Below are positions 23,041 through 36,334 of a DNA stretch of 64,000 nt, one piece after another; positions within the stretch are counted from its first letter, which is position 1; each line of letters opens with the position of its first letter. A program made the translations under genes and the position numbers. The DNA is from Aphrophora alni (taxonomy: Eukaryota > Arthropoda > Insecta > Hemiptera > Aphrophoridae): contig OY740772.1 in the NCBI GenBank assembly GCA_963513935.1, positions 10,634,098 through 10,698,097 on the forward strand, given 5' to 3'. The notes beneath the pieces were generated by a model. The model had not been told where the DNA came from, made no database searches, and worked only from the letters and a program-made list of their open reading frames with translations.

Positions 23041-25255
23041 CAGAATCAGTTAGCTATGAACCGTTCTTTGTTTCACACCAAAACATGTCATTTGAGATTT
23101 CTTAATCACCTCTGATAGCGGTCTTAATATTAGTACTGCTCTAATTGTGACTGTTTCCTATTCTTTTGATTCTTCCACTCGTCTTAAGGACGTAGGCTAA
23201 TTTCCAGACTTTGCATTGCACTGAAGTGACTGGTATTTAGTGTCCAGGTTTTACTGGTCTAGGTAGTGGTTGGGACATAAGATTATATCTTGTTTATCAC
23301 AAGGTAAAATTGTCTTCCATTGGCTATGCTTTGATTTATTTCTGCCGAGATAAATTATACTAAAGAAAACTGAGGTATAAATTGTCGCACCTGTTCGAGT
23401 AGTCTTCCTTCTCAGCGGATCAAATGACTGGGGGGGGGGGAGGAGAATCTTAAAATTACAATGGCCATAATCTATTCTATATTACCATGGTAAATATTAG
23501 TGCATATTCTCTTATTTTCCTTTCTAGTTTTTCACTCTTATCGAAGTTAAATTGGAGAACGCTCTTTGAACTAGATAGTAGAAACAGTGTTGTAGCACTG
23601 AAAGTGACCGGTATTATCCTCTAGTTTTCCACATTTTACCTTCTAGTTTTATCCTTGAATCCTTTATTAATGTCTTCCGTTAATTTTATGAACTAACGAG
23701 CTCAGCACACGCCTCTCTCTTATGCTTGAGGTTATTTTATATCCCCGGGATGTATTAAAACTCTTAACAAAAAGATCAATTATCGTGTTTTGTCTTATTT
23801 CGAGGTTATGTTTTAATAATTTTGGTTTTGTTAGTTATAACTGTCTTATTTTTTTCTCATAAAAATCTTGTTTGGGCGTGTTTGGGTGTAAATACTAATG
23901 GATCTGACAAAACAAGTATATATAGGCTACAATTTAGATTTAATGTAGTTTTTGTAATAGTTGGGTCGTTTTTTTTCTATGCAAGAGATTGGAATAGTAC
24001 ATTTTAAAAATCGATAATATGTTAATTATACTTAGCCAATAATTTGGTACTATTATAGCCAATTTTTATTTTGGTAAACCCTGCTCTAACTTAATAAGTT
24101 TATTTTTATTGTTTAAAAATCGATAACTCTCTTGCCGTTATTTTTGGGTACGTTTCTCCTCATACGTATTACTAGTACAAAAACCTGTGAGTTTAAGCTT
24201 TCTATATAGCTCTCCATAGTCTCATGTGGTCAGCCCTTCGCTGATTCTAACTTTAACTACCAGGATTCGCTAATAATTGTAACTCCCCACTTTTCCTCTT
24301 GTTGGTGAATTAACGCCGAAACAGTTTTAAGCCCCAGAGAGATTGAATACACAATAATTCTAACCAAAAAACTAACTTGGGACTCTAAATAAAATGCTAT
24401 CTCAAAATTGTAGATTAGAGATCAAATTTTACAGGACCAACTGAAAGAAGCTTACAAATTGTCCATAAATTGAGAAATTTTAATTTTGGACATAATTGAC
24501 CATCAAAATTTATTTTATATAGTCAAAAGTAAAATTGTGTTTCTTTGTACCATACTTTTATTTCATACTAAGTTTAAATGAGGAAGTAAAATGAAGTGAA
24601 CCTATACACAATATGAAAGTCAATGACACAAATCAAGGTCATGGCAAACTGTGCGTGTAAATAGCAAATAACATCCACATAACGATTACAGAATGAAGGG
24701 TAAACCAAGGTTAGATGTTTTAAAGTGCGTGTACACTCACAATTATCAGTCCTAGTAATTTGCATATCGGAAAAATCTAATATTAATTATTCAAATATTT
24801 GGAGAATAGAATAAGTTAAATTTATATTTGTTTGGTGTTGGTCAACTTTTAGAACCCTCTACTGTTGTCACAAAATTGTAAAAATCAGAAAACTAATTTG
24901 TCAATTATCACGAAAACTTTTATTTGGAAAAAAACAATTTTGCAAATTTTATTTTACTAATCATCAACCTCCAATTATGTAATTACTGGTATTTGATTTG
25001 GCGTAATTTTAAATCGTAAACACATTCAATAGATCAAAACCAAAAGTCAGAGGAATTTAATTAAAAACATGTTTTTGTCTATAGATTTTTCACACGATGA
25101 AATTGTTTTTAAAATGTTTATTTCTCTTCTGGTATTCACCCAGGCAGATGGATATCGTGTGGATACAATGCAGTCAACTGAATGAAATTCAGTGATAAGT
25201 AACAAGGCTTTAGTACAAACAAAATTATATGTAAATTATTTCTGATAAGATCTAC
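23041..25255. other. AT-rich non-coding DNA with G-run
   Basis: Contains an 11-nt G run (23,430-23,440). No gene or element boundary recognised. Confidence 0.4.
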
Positions 25256-25584
25256 ATTTGAGTACAATTTTCTGCTAATCCTAGCATTTTCTTATTATTA
25301 ATGTTTGTCGTCGAGTTTCGGAGTGGTTCCAACTTCGAGACGTTTTACAGTAGTTAGTAAACCCACCAAAGTAAATAACACGTGAGGTGGAGGGAGTTGG
25401 TAGACAGAGACTAATTAAAGGGCTTGCCAAGTATGTATATATATATATATATATATATATAGACGTTTCCTTAAAGGACGGATCAAGTAATAAATTAAAA
25501 CTGGAAGATGGCGGAACTCCGAAACGCGTCGATAAATATAAATAAAAAGAAAATACTAGGATTGTCAAAAAATTGTACTCAAAT
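25256..25584. mobile_element. 329-bp inverted-repeat element with hammerhead-like arms
   Basis: The left arm (25,256-25,343) and the reverse complement of the right arm (25,504-25,584) match over about 80 bp: ATTTGAGTACAATTTT, AATCCTAG(C/T)ATTTTCTT and TTTCGGAGT. Read outward, each arm carries GAAG-T-TGG...CTCCGAAAC followed by GCGTC (right) or TCGAC (left), then AAAATRCTAGGATT and AAATTGTACTCAAAT. The right arm's CTGGAAGATGG...CTCCGAAACGCGTC is close to a hammerhead core with one inserted G. It has the same layout as the Penelope 3' terminus at 62.98 kb. The centre holds a (TA)13 tract (25,436-25,461). Confidence 0.65.
25436..25461. repeat. (TA)13 microsatellite
   Basis: 26 bp of pure TA at the centre of the inverted-repeat element. 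Confidence 0.95.
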
Positions 25585-26189
25585 TATTTATATCATTATC
25601 ACAACAAATATAACATATATTTGTCCATTTAGTGAAGTTTTGGTTGTATCAGGTTAGGGTTGTTCAATACTCTATATTCATAATAGTAAATTATAAATAC
25701 TATCTGCCTAGCGTAATTAACGTAACATGTATTACAAATGTCCTCGATATGACGTGAGACTGCGTCCTCAAGATGCTACATACTGATGAGACCACTACTC
25801 AATGAGTCTCGTAGCTGGGAGATCTATTAAATCCCTGGGATCCGTCAGCCTGAGAGAGGAGGGTCACATTTTTAGTTGGCTATTTATTTGCAACAAGGGT
25901 TCTGATCAAAAGAACCTTAGATTTGTTGAAGTTTAAATTGAGGGATTCAATGTGATAGAGTGGAGGGTGCGTCGGGAGAGTTCAACAAGGGTTGGATAAC
26001 CGAAGTGACACTGTTAGCTATGTGTTAGAGGGGGGAAAAAAATCAAAGAGTCAACTTTAGGTGCGAAAATGTTCTAGTAGGGGAATAAAATATCTCTTAC
26101 AAGCACGGCTTACAGTGAGTCGGCTAATTGGAGACTGTTCTATGAACTGCACTCTAACAGATCAAACTCTTGGATAGATTTTAATGAAA

Positions 26190-26590
26190 TTAAGTATGTG
26201 GTATATTTAAGCCATATTTTAGACTTTGTTACATTTTTATAACTAAAAATTGGAGAGTAACTGGAAAAAACCACAAAATTACGATTTTATCAAATTCGGC
26301 TGTATCGATTTTGATCAAATAAATTTTACTCACCTTCCAAACAAAACGTATTGGTCACCAACTCTACAAAAATGTCGGTTTGTCAGTTTTTTCTAAAAAA
26401 AGAAGAAATATAAATATATCGTTCTAAAATACGTCAGTTCTCCAAATCATGTTTACCGATTTCGTTCCATTTTTAGTGAAATGTGAAGATTAATGACCTA
26501 AAGCGGTGTTTAGAATCGTAAGAACCTTCAACCCCGTTTTTAAAAATTTGATTTTAATCTAATAAAATTTACGCTGACGATGCATTTATG
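26190..26590 (+). repeat. Dispersed repeat, copy 2 (partner at 7.6 kb)
   Basis: Collinear partner of 7,600-8,130. It shares GGATAGATTTTAATGAA-like, AATTACGATTTT, TATCGATTTTGA and GATTTTAATCTAATA words. It is shorter than the partner by about 130 bp. Confidence 0.55.
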
Positions 26591-27559
26591 GCACACGTAC
26601 AGCTCGGTTAAACCGTATTTGAAAATATTATACATGGCTCATTTCCACTCTTTGACTGACAACAAATCAACTGTCATTTTTGATGGCGATTATTTTTGGT
26701 TGGTTTTGGAGAGGGTGGGTGAAAAGCAATATTTTTACATGATTTATTATATTCATAGCCTAGAAAGGCTTACCAGTATCATTACGCCTCAACAGGAACA
26801 ACACACACATATATACTATATTATGAATAATAATAATTGTAAAAATAAATTTATACTCCACGTAGTTTTATTAACATTTATTATTTAGTCGTGATATTTT
26901 TAATTATTTTACTCATTGCATCAATTATTTAGATTTCTCTAAAATGAATTGCAGAAACACTTGTTTTTAATCAAGCACGATGTTTTCTGTTATTGCTAAG
27001 CCAGCTAGATATCTTTCCACAATAAAAGTTGATTAATGTGGAACAACTTTCTCTTGGTGTGCACAACTCCTAGGTACAAAATAGATTGATAATTCCCCTC
27101 GGGTATCATCAAAACTTGCCACTTAGTATAAGTGTTTGCGTTAAGTGTATCCTTAAATTGCTACAGTTTCAACTAATAATCTCCTCTTATTTTATATCCC
27201 AGACGCTGTTTTGTAATGATTTACCAACAATTGAATACTTTTAGTTTTCATTATTCTATTTATTTCTCGATCTGTTCTTGTACAATTCTCTCCTTTGTGA
27301 TTTTACTTTGTCTTATTGTACTTCTATCTTGTGTTAAATTTAGACATAGTAATGCGTGTTTATAGTTCATCATATCTCATTGGAACCCAACGAGATATTG
27401 GGCATATTAACGAATAACAAACTCATAACAACATAGATAATTATTTTAATTTCTGAGTCCGTCCACCCCATTTAATTTGTTGTATCTAATAAGGTTCTTG
27501 ATTTTTATACTTTAAAATAATGATGATATCGTCGTGGTGCTTACCCAACCCTATCAGAA
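26591..27559. other. AT-rich non-coding DNA
   Basis: The 102-codon plus-strand open frame at 26,580-26,888 begins inside the preceding repeat, has no domain I recognise and shows AT-driven composition. I do not call it a gene. Confidence 0.35.
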
Positions 27560-27795
27560 AATGTAATACAAAAAGACTCTCTAAATGTTGGTTTCTTGGG
27601 CCTTATAGGAAGTGTTAAATTTGATTGGTAGATCATGGGGTTGTTATACAGGTTTCGTAAACCTTCCAATTGTGTACATCATTACTTTTTTGACGTTGGC
27701 TAGGCCCTAAAGGACAGCGTAGTGTTTATTTTTATAAACATTTCTACTCGCTCCGCTCGTGTCATTGTTTCGACTCTTGGATAAACGTTTTAAAA
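27560..27795 (+). repeat. Dispersed repeat, copy 2 (partner at 0.72 kb)
   Basis: Collinear with 720-985: GGAAGTGTTAAATTTGATTG, TGGTAGATCATGGGG, ATTGTGTACATCATTACTTT, then a CTCGCTCCGCTCGTGTCATT end. Confidence 0.5.
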
Positions 27796-27799
27796 AAAA

Positions 27800-30160
27800 T
27801 TATAATTTAACGTGAGAGTTGGTGTTTGATGGAATTTCATATTGATGGAAATAATGAAACAATTATTAATTCCACAACAGAGCTTTATCGAGGGATATAT
27901 GTTTCGTCGTTAGCCATTATAAAGCTACTAAATTGAAAACAAAACAACAAGTTAAATAATAAAAATTGCAAAAGAAAGAAAAGGGTAGAGTAGGAGGGGT
28001 TGAAAAATGACAAAGGCCAGTACTTTTGACACAAAGGATAATGATGTGTGGGATGGAGAGTGGGTTATTTTAGAATGCAAAGGTTACTCAATTGCCTTTA
28101 ATGGGGGTGATGATTTATGATATATTTGTTCATTTAGGTTTTTTTAATAGATCTATTTTGAATTACAAACATTCCCAGTTATTGATATTTCTACCTTTTT
28201 GTTCAATATGGAGAGGTTTTAGGTTAGGTTTGGTATTCAACAAAGACTAATCGTAATGAGGATGGTAAGTATTTTTAGAAATTGATATTTTTATTTAACT
28301 CCATATGTAGGCTATATTATTTAAGTTTTAAAACTACTGTAAATATTGGTTATAAGTCAGTTCCACTACCCCTAAGTTTTATGTAATCAGTAAGAATTAT
28401 TGATTTGTTGTTTAAGGCAAATCTTTCTAGTAGACACCGAGGTTCTCAGTGTTTTACTCTTTTTCCACTTGTCAAATTATATTTCCTCAAGTGTCAACCC
28501 TTGTCTCATCCTCGGCAAACATCATCTTGGCGGGGCTGTGTGCTTTTTTTCGCGACAATGTTTGTGCGGCTACTAATATCCACTGATCCTTTAATTTCGA
28601 GCATACGAAAATTTCAAAGGAAAAACTGAAATCGTTAATTAATGGAGCAAGCATTCCAACTCTTGATTCCGCCAACAAGTAGTGTCACAACCCTTCTGAA
28701 GAATCGTCTGTTTATGATACCGATGATTCAGAAAAATGAAGACTAAGTGTTCCGCATTATAAAAGTTTTTTTTATGTACTTTATATATCTTTATTTTATA
28801 TATTCTCTATAAATAAAAATGATTTCATTTAGACTTGAAATGTCTTTTAATCAGTATTACATTCCCAATCGTATAGCCAGACTTGTAAAAGTCATTCGTT
28901 GCTCTTTTATTTTTAGTCCGTCATATTGGAATCCGCCATTTTGTTTTCTGCCATTTTAACAATGGAATTGTAATTAACGATTTCAAAAAAGTAATTTTGA
29001 ACAGCTTTTTGGGATTTTACCCCACTGTGCGAAATGTAATGCCCCAACGATTTGAAAATGAATTTTCTAATTGTAATAATAATTTTAGCTGCATTTCGTG
29101 TTGACTACCTTATATTTTCAGAGACAGCCCCTGTCAGGGAAATGAGCTATGCGTGGTATGTTTGCGTGTTATGCGTGAGGTATAATAATGAAGGGGCTGT
29201 ACTGATGTCTATCAAATAAACACATATATTACTATAGGGAATTAGCATAACAAGGCCAAGTTCAGTACATTTGTATTAGAAATTCAAAAGTGAAAAATTG
29301 TACATTCGTTTGTTTTTTAATTAGTGCAAGTAAAGTACACACATGAAGTATAAAAGTATATTTCTTACTAGAACGCTGCTGTTTTTGTTTCTCTCTTTTC
29401 TTTATCTTGTTGTATAAAGGTGATACACCCCTCAATCCAAATCGCCCTATGGAAAAAAAAGAAGAGAACAGATAAAGATCCTGGAACACTCTATTAGCGG
29501 TAGACTCGGAGAAGAACAAGAGTTGGTCAAGAGAGATCTAACGTGAAATTAATCCAAGATAAAAGTGTAGGCCCAGCTAGAGTGTCTCGGAAGTGCCACG
29601 CCCGTACTCTTCATATTGAACTCTTGAGGTTTCAACGCTGTTTGACTTTGTTTTATGATCATAAACATGTTCAGGGTAAATCTCTTAGCAATACTTTTAG
29701 GGTCTTTATAGACCACTTATGAACTAAAGATTTGTTAGGCAACGAGTTGGAGAAAATCTAATTTTGTTTTGTTTCTTATGGTAGGTGTCTTATACATTTT
29801 GATTGATTCACAAAAGAAATTCGTGTCTATAACGACTTGCAAGTATAATAGAAATAATTATGTCTTAACTAACCCGACATGTAAATATTAATTTTCAAAG
29901 ACAGGCAATATTTTATAATGTTATTATTTTTATGGTGAGTTTAGTTCTACATATTTTATATGAGTTTTTGAACTCATTTAATATAATTAAATCACATGTC
30001 ATAGTAATTGAGAATTTCAATTTCTTGTACCTAATGCCCAATTTATCTCATTTCTTTCTTATAATTTCTTTTCATTTCAATTTCATTTCGAGTGTTTAGT
30101 AGTGTTCTAACTACAATTAATTTTGAATTTACAACTGATTCCTTAAGTTTTTGTTTGTAA
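27800..30160. other. AT-rich non-coding DNA
   Basis: Apart from the dispersed-repeat member at 29.5 kb nothing is recognised. A GC-richer patch at 28,440-28,690 is open on both strands (74 and 63 codons) without a domain I can name. Confidence 0.35.
29485..29632 (+). repeat. ~190-bp dispersed repeat family, member 7
   Basis: Contains GAGAAGAACAAGAGTTGGTC, AAGAGAGATCTAACG, AAAGTGTAGGCCCAGCTAG and CCACGCCCGTACTC, in family order. Confidence 0.65.
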
Positions 30161-31439
30161 AGTAGATATTCACTGATTTCAGCTATTTAGTTTTATCCTC
30201 AGTTTTCTATTCGGCCGATTATTCGATTACTTTCTCTCTACAAGTTATTTTTAATTCGTTCTATATTGTTTAAAAATTATTAATAATATGGTTTATTCGC
30301 AAATTTGCAAACATTTGTATATGTAAAAACTATTACAAGACTTATAATCAACTCTCGTATTAAAGTGTAAAACTAGAACATAAAACATAAAAGAGAAAAA
30401 CACCAACATAACCAATTATCCCTCCTACTTGTTCCTGGGCTACTAGGATTTGTTGGTGTTTTTCCTTTTACGCTCTGTTTTACACTTGATAACAGAAATT
30501 CATTATTACTCTCGAAACCTCATGCATTAGTTTTAATATACACAAATAATGTCAAATGTCCAATTAAACCATAATTATTCTATTTGTTTCGAAGAAAAGT
30601 CATTAGTTCAAACTGCATCAACATCGATTCAACCGTTGATTAGTAAAGACGACCGCAGATCCCTACTTACAAACCCACTTCCTGTCTAGAAATCAAGTAT
30701 ATTATAATTATAGAAGTCTCTATTGTCGTTGTAACAATAGAAATGTCACTTTGGTGTTTATGTTGAAGTTAAAGACGTCATTACTTGGTCATTGTTGCAC
30801 TAAAATTAATGTTAATGCACTTCAACGTAATCAAGGAATTAACTTTGATATAATCATTACAAAGGCAATAACTGTTACTGTTACAACATTGATTAATGGA
30901 ATTCCCAATATAAATATAGTATTATATTTTCCAAGAAGTTAAAAATGCCATAAGCTTTGCGTGATCAAATGGCATGCCGGACACACAGAGGTCAGGAAGC
31001 ATCAGAGCTGGACCTGTGTTATACAACCTGTAATTATACGTTTGTATCTACGCACAGAACTGTATATTAACTTTGTATATAATCAATTTGTAATTATGTG
31101 CTGTACACATGGAATTGTAAATTTGCGTAGTTAAAATTAGTAAATCATTGATTGTTAAATAAAAACTTTATATAAATTATTATTATTTAATTAAAAAATA
31201 TAAATAAGCGGTAGAAAAACTATCAACAGACTTTCCTAATTACACATTCACAATCGAAATAATAACTGAAGACAGCGATTTGTAACCAAAAATATAAGTT
31301 TAGACTTATATTTTAAAAATGAAATCAACAACGTAGGCCATGTTAGGTAAAATTTGAGCAATTTTTAACTAGGGTCTAAATTTGCTTCACTTGTGTTAAA
31401 TATTTTTTTAGGAGAAGTGGGAAATCTGCCATTTGATAC

Positions 31440-32391
31440 CAAGGAGGGTGCGCGCCTCCTAGACTACCCTAGATGACGAGGGTGACCGCACTAAAAAAAA
31501 CCCCTCTCTTCCTCCCAACCCAACCCTTGTTTCCTAGTCTGGCAACAACTTGCTAGTCTCTCTACTATAACTTCTCGACTAGCCTGTGTCATTATTTTCT
31601 CAACTGATATTCCTTAATCTTCATTATCTCCGTTACATATCTCTCGATCTTTGTCCACTTATCTTGATTCTGCAACATTGTCCCGGTTAATTATAGACTG
31701 AAATTCTTTCACTGTCTCTCTGCACTGTCCTCTACACTGTCTTCGTCATGAGTACAGTTCAGGCCTCATCTTCTCTCTTGAATCTATCTATGTAGACCCT
31801 ATATGGACCAATGAGTGCCTGTGAAAGGTAGGATCTTACCTCGCCTTGCTGCCTATCTTGCTTTTTATTTATACATTTAATCAATCTCTGTGTCCACCCT
31901 CCTGCATCCTACCTATCCCATTCTTCCTGCAATCTTTGTTATAGTCATAATACTACCTTACATTAATATTACATGAAATCAATTTTAAAGACAAATATTT
32001 TATTTTCGACTCCATTGACTGTCAAAACTGAACTTTAATGAAAAGTTGAAAAACATTTTCTTGTACATTGGGTAAGTATCTTTTGTTGTGACAGATTGGG
32101 ACTTCGAAAAATAAACTTCAACCTTCTTCTGACAGTAGTTAGTTGCTTCATTTCCTTTTCAAATATCGTTATCTTTTTTCCACGTTTTGCTATTTTCTCT
32201 ATCTAGGTTATACATGGTTGTTCTCTGCCTATTTTCCTTATTAATAACATTTTTGATACTTTATCTCAACATTCTATTCATGTTTCTGTACCACTTAAAA
32301 TGTGTTTTTTTTTGTAATCGTTCAATTTGTTTCACTTTTTTCCTAGCTTTACCTTTCCTTTCTCTATCCATTCGTGATTTCCCTGCCATTT
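31440..32391 (-). mobile_element. Copia-like internal remnant
   Basis: On the minus strand this follows the primer site. An ATG at 32,389 opens a 42-codon basic frame ending at 32,261. It carries FKWYRNMNRML, which loosely resembles the F-x-W-x-x-x-M-x-x-x-L pattern at the start of copia-type Gag. Nothing further downstream (31.4-32.2 kb) gives a clear protease, integrase or reverse transcriptase. The stretch is less AT-rich than its flanks and has no counterpart in duplication copy B. Confidence 0.4.
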
Positions 32392-32440
32392 TGGGTCCAT
32401 AACGTAGAGGTCCGTGGATCGTAACCACGCTCTGCTACCA
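32392..32440 (+). other. 3' half of initiator tRNA-Met, with CCA (primer-site side of an LTR element)
   Basis: The plus strand reads TGGGTCCATAAC (the CAT anticodon region), AGAGGTCCG, then T-stem CGTGG (32413-32417), loop ATCGTAA, stem CCACG (32425-32429), acceptor strand CTCTGCT, discriminator A and CCA (32438-32440). An AUCG-type T loop and the CTCTGCT acceptor strand are hallmarks of eukaryotic initiator tRNA. CCA is not gene-encoded in eukaryotes, so this is not a tRNA gene. The reverse strand, TGGTAGCAGAGCGTGG onward, is an initiator-tRNA primer site extended to about 49 nt. The 5' half of the tRNA is absent. Confidence 0.75.
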
Positions 32441-32441
32441 T

Positions 32442-33029
32442 TGGTGCCTTTATGATACATACAAGGGATATGGGGATATGGCGTGGATCTCTTCTCTTGA
32501 TGGGATCCCGGTCGCTAGGTCACATTGCCTAATAACTAAAAATGGTACATATCTCAATCGACCAGCCATTTTGATGAGTCCTAAAACTAATAACTACTTA
32601 ATTTACACAACAGAATCTAAATAATAGAGAAAGGAATTACAATATTCTAACACTAAATTCTACAATCACTTAAAACAAACACGGCCCTATCTTAGTTATT
32701 TACATATTTTGTTTCAGAAAACACGCTATGTGCTTAATTAGAAAGCCAAGACCGTCCTGCCCTATTGTTGAAGTTTTAACAGAACACATTACTAACTGAC
32801 AGTAATTTAGTAAATACACTGCTGGCTCGTGCCAGAGGCCAGAAGGTCCCTGTGTGCGTTCATCACTGGATAGGGGGAAGGATAAGACGCATTGCGATAA
32901 CAGCAGACTTAAGACGATGGTTAGTGATTTCCTTTTAACTCAATTATTCTAGGCCCTATGTGGATAAAAATTAACAACAAACAATATGAATTTACAACCA
33001 ATAAGGGTGTGGTGATCCGTATTACAACA
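32442..33029 (-). mobile_element. Candidate copia-like LTR (about 588 bp)
   Basis: On the minus strand the block starts TGTTGTAATACGGATCACC at 33,029 and ends GGCACCA at 32,442, one nucleotide from the primer site at 32,440. A TGTTG start and a TG...CA frame are usual for Ty1/copia LTRs. The other LTR is not visible, and the element lies in a part of copy A that has no match in copy B. Confidence 0.5.
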
Positions 33030-36000
33030 CACCCATCTTAGATATTTCATCTCTGCTGGTGGTTATCTAATGTTAGTTAAGGTTGCGGTCAAATTTCATT
33101 ACATAAGTAATATTGTTAATTTAAAATCTGTCTTTTATTAGTTGTTTATCAACAAAGTCCTGTATTTTACATCACTTTATCTTACCGCATCGATAACAAA
33201 TTTGTAAGCTTGAAGACGTCTGATTGCGTATTCTTAATGTTTAATAAAGTCCATTAAGTTTCTAAACATCTTTATAAAAACATACAATATCATAATTAAA
33301 TTACAAAATTATTAGACATGTTTCCCTAAACTGTGAAGCAAATTATAGCTGGCAAAGTTTTGTGAGAAACCATTCCAGGGTACGTAAGGTAGGAACATAT
33401 TGGGTTTTGTAATAAAATGTAGATACAATTGGATTTTAATGCGCGTTGAAAAATAAAAATCACCATTGTGTCAGAGAAATGATCTTTTTCTAAATCCTTG
33501 TTGTCCCTCTTTATAAGAAATTCAGTTTTGTGTATAATGAGTTGTTTGTAACAGTTATATTATTCTTTATATACGAAACATAACCTATTTGTCTCTACCA
33601 TAAACTTTCTTAGATAGAACAACGTTCAATAAAAAATAATCTAAAACTTCATTTTTCAAAAAAGAATCGTAACTTTGCAAATCACACGTAATGTTGATTA
33701 AAAATAAACTTTGAGCAAGCATTGCACAAACTTTCTCGTACACTATTTCACAAAACCGAATATTAATCTAGCTCAAATTTTTGGGACATAAAACTAAAAC
33801 TAAATATTCCGATTTAAACAAAATTGTATCTAACGATTTATATAATACTGCACTAAAACACAATAAACTGTTTGATATCTTTCTATCTGGTTGATTGGAT
33901 GAAGTGGAATTTATTAACTAAACAGATGTGTAGACCTCTAAGTAAACGGAACCACGATTTGTATCTGATTAAGACTCTTCTCAAATCACCTAAACTAAAT
34001 AACGGGAGAGTTTTACCTGTAATATCGTTCTTTTAAACTGAATATGTCAATAGAGCTTAAAAAAAATTTCCAAAAGTAAAAAAAGAAAGCTGTTATTAAC
34101 AATGAAGTTCCACCATGTAGGACTATAGTTTTGATAAACTAGTATTTTTCAACGTTAAACCAATAATATGTAGTGTAATATTTGTTTAAATTAACACTAA
34201 TATTTATCTTTTAATACCTATTTCTTATGCTAATTTTAGTTTAGTTCATTGCCGCTATGTAGCTGTTTATTTATGCAAATTGTATTATTATAGTGTAATT
34301 AGTATATACTATCGTCAGCAGATGTGGAAATTTGAATTTGTGTCTTTAGCTTTCACTCAACCTTGTTTGTAAAGTACAAATAATCATGAAATGAAAATAT
34401 TAATTAATAAGCAAATTAATTACAGGAGTTAAAATGATCAATTTTGTTTCATCAATTTAACGACAAAATATATTTTTTTAAATAGAAGAAAGTAGGAACA
34501 AATCAAATTTACATTTGGAAATTTATGTAATTTTCTGAGCAGGTTGTCAATTAGGTTTCAAATTTAAAAAATAAAATAACAAATAATGTAGAGTAAAAAA
34601 CCAACATATTTGGCTGAAATATTTAGTAAAAAAAAAAAAAAACTTTTACTATAGACAGTATTGGGTATACTAAATGTATGTTTTGAATTTTTTACACTTA
34701 TAAAATTATTCAGTCATTATAAAAATCAAAAACAAGACTGAATCCGTCATTGCACGAGATGTATTATACATAGAAAATATATTTCACAAATTAAAATCAA
34801 ATTTGAGCTAAATGAAATTTCCTGATAGACATTACGGGACTTAAATATTCAAATAACTGGTGGAAGTAAATGTGTATTGAATAGAAACTTTAAAAAATAT
34901 GGACAATGTCTTCCTTTTATTTTGATTATTGGAAAAAGTACACATTTAAATAACTAATTGATAAAGTAGACAACTCACAGATGCAAGTAAAAGAAATATT
35001 AGTTTTATTTAAAAAAAAAAAATTGTAATTAGGTAAAATAAGAAAACAGATCTCAAAATAAGTAATTAAATGGTGTAGTAAAGGAAGGATAAATACATTT
35101 TATTACTTCCATGAAACATTATTTTCATAAAAGTTGAAGGCAATCCCGTTTTGACTTCAATGTGTTTAGTGAGCAGTTATTGAGATTGGCAGCAAAGGCA
35201 CTCCCGGGTGTTTGTGTTTGTTTAACTAAATATTTGGTTAGAAGTCAAATACTGCACAAGCGTGTTTGAATTTCTTTTTCTTTTTTTCTTTGAGGTTGGA
35301 TGCGTACTGAAGCTTAAAGAGCAGCACAATCTACTTGCATGGTTTTAATCTCAAAACTATTTGAAATATTCATGTACATTCTTGCGATTTATTCCCGTCT
35401 TGAAATTACTTGAAATCATTGTTTTAACGCTGTTATGTAATATAATATGGGGCAGGAAGTTTCATAATTTTAATTATACAAATTTTACCTTTCTTACTGC
35501 TAGGATTATACATTATATTCCTTATTTTGTTTTTTTGGATAATTTATGCTGGAGTTTCTAAAATAGTTTTCTATTGTTTGAATTATATTCGTTAGCTTTG
35601 CTGTTTACTTAATGATGTTCAATTCTTTGTTAAGAGTTTGTGGGTTTTGAGGCATACTGATTTATCTGTGAAAAAGCGTTGAAAATTTTGTGTTTTTGGC
35701 TGGTTAGTTGAGGCATGAACATTGTTAGTTGCGATGTCAATAATTGTGGGTGTATATTTAAGTTATAAAGGTTATTTTATTTCTTTTATGTTAGGTCCAC
35801 AAAATTGAGGAGATTTCGCATTTCAGTTTTCAAAATAAATAACAATTTCAGATAAAATTTAAGAATATTGAGTTTAAAATCAAAACCATTAAAAAAAAAA
35901 TTGTAAACAATTAATTGAAAGATAGGATCGTTGACGGACTTAATAAGGTAAGAATTAAGTTTAAAATAAAGATACAATAAACCGAGAGAATACTCCTAGA

Positions 36001-36334
36001 GTCAAATTCTGTATAAAGTGATTATCGGGAGAGGAACTCATAATGGAAAACAAAGTTTGGGAAACTATTAGTATAAACAACAGTTCCTGAATATTAGCAC
36101 TATCCGAAACGCGTTAAGCAATAGAAACATGGCTAAGCTAGGGAAGACACTTTTATATTTCTACAAGTACATCGTAATTTACGTGTGTAAAGTAAGTTCT
36201 GGTGTGGCTACAATCGTAATATATACTGTAAATGTAGAAAAGCAGCCCAGTCTCCCAACAATTTAAAACCTGTGTGTTAATTCCACAAGTATCGAGTACT
36301 GTATTTTGGAAAAGATTGACCTCCTAGCCCCGAT

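Noticed and set aside
26580..26888. 102-codon plus-strand open frame
   Set aside because: It starts inside a dispersed repeat, has no recognisable domain and shows the AT-driven residue bias expected by chance.
28405..28678. GC-richer patch open on both strands (74 and 63 codons)
   Set aside because: No domain recognised and the two frames overlap antiparallel, which suggests composition rather than coding.
32392..32440. Genuine initiator tRNA gene
   Set aside because: The 5' half of the tRNA is missing and CCA is present in the DNA, which eukaryotic tRNA genes do not encode.
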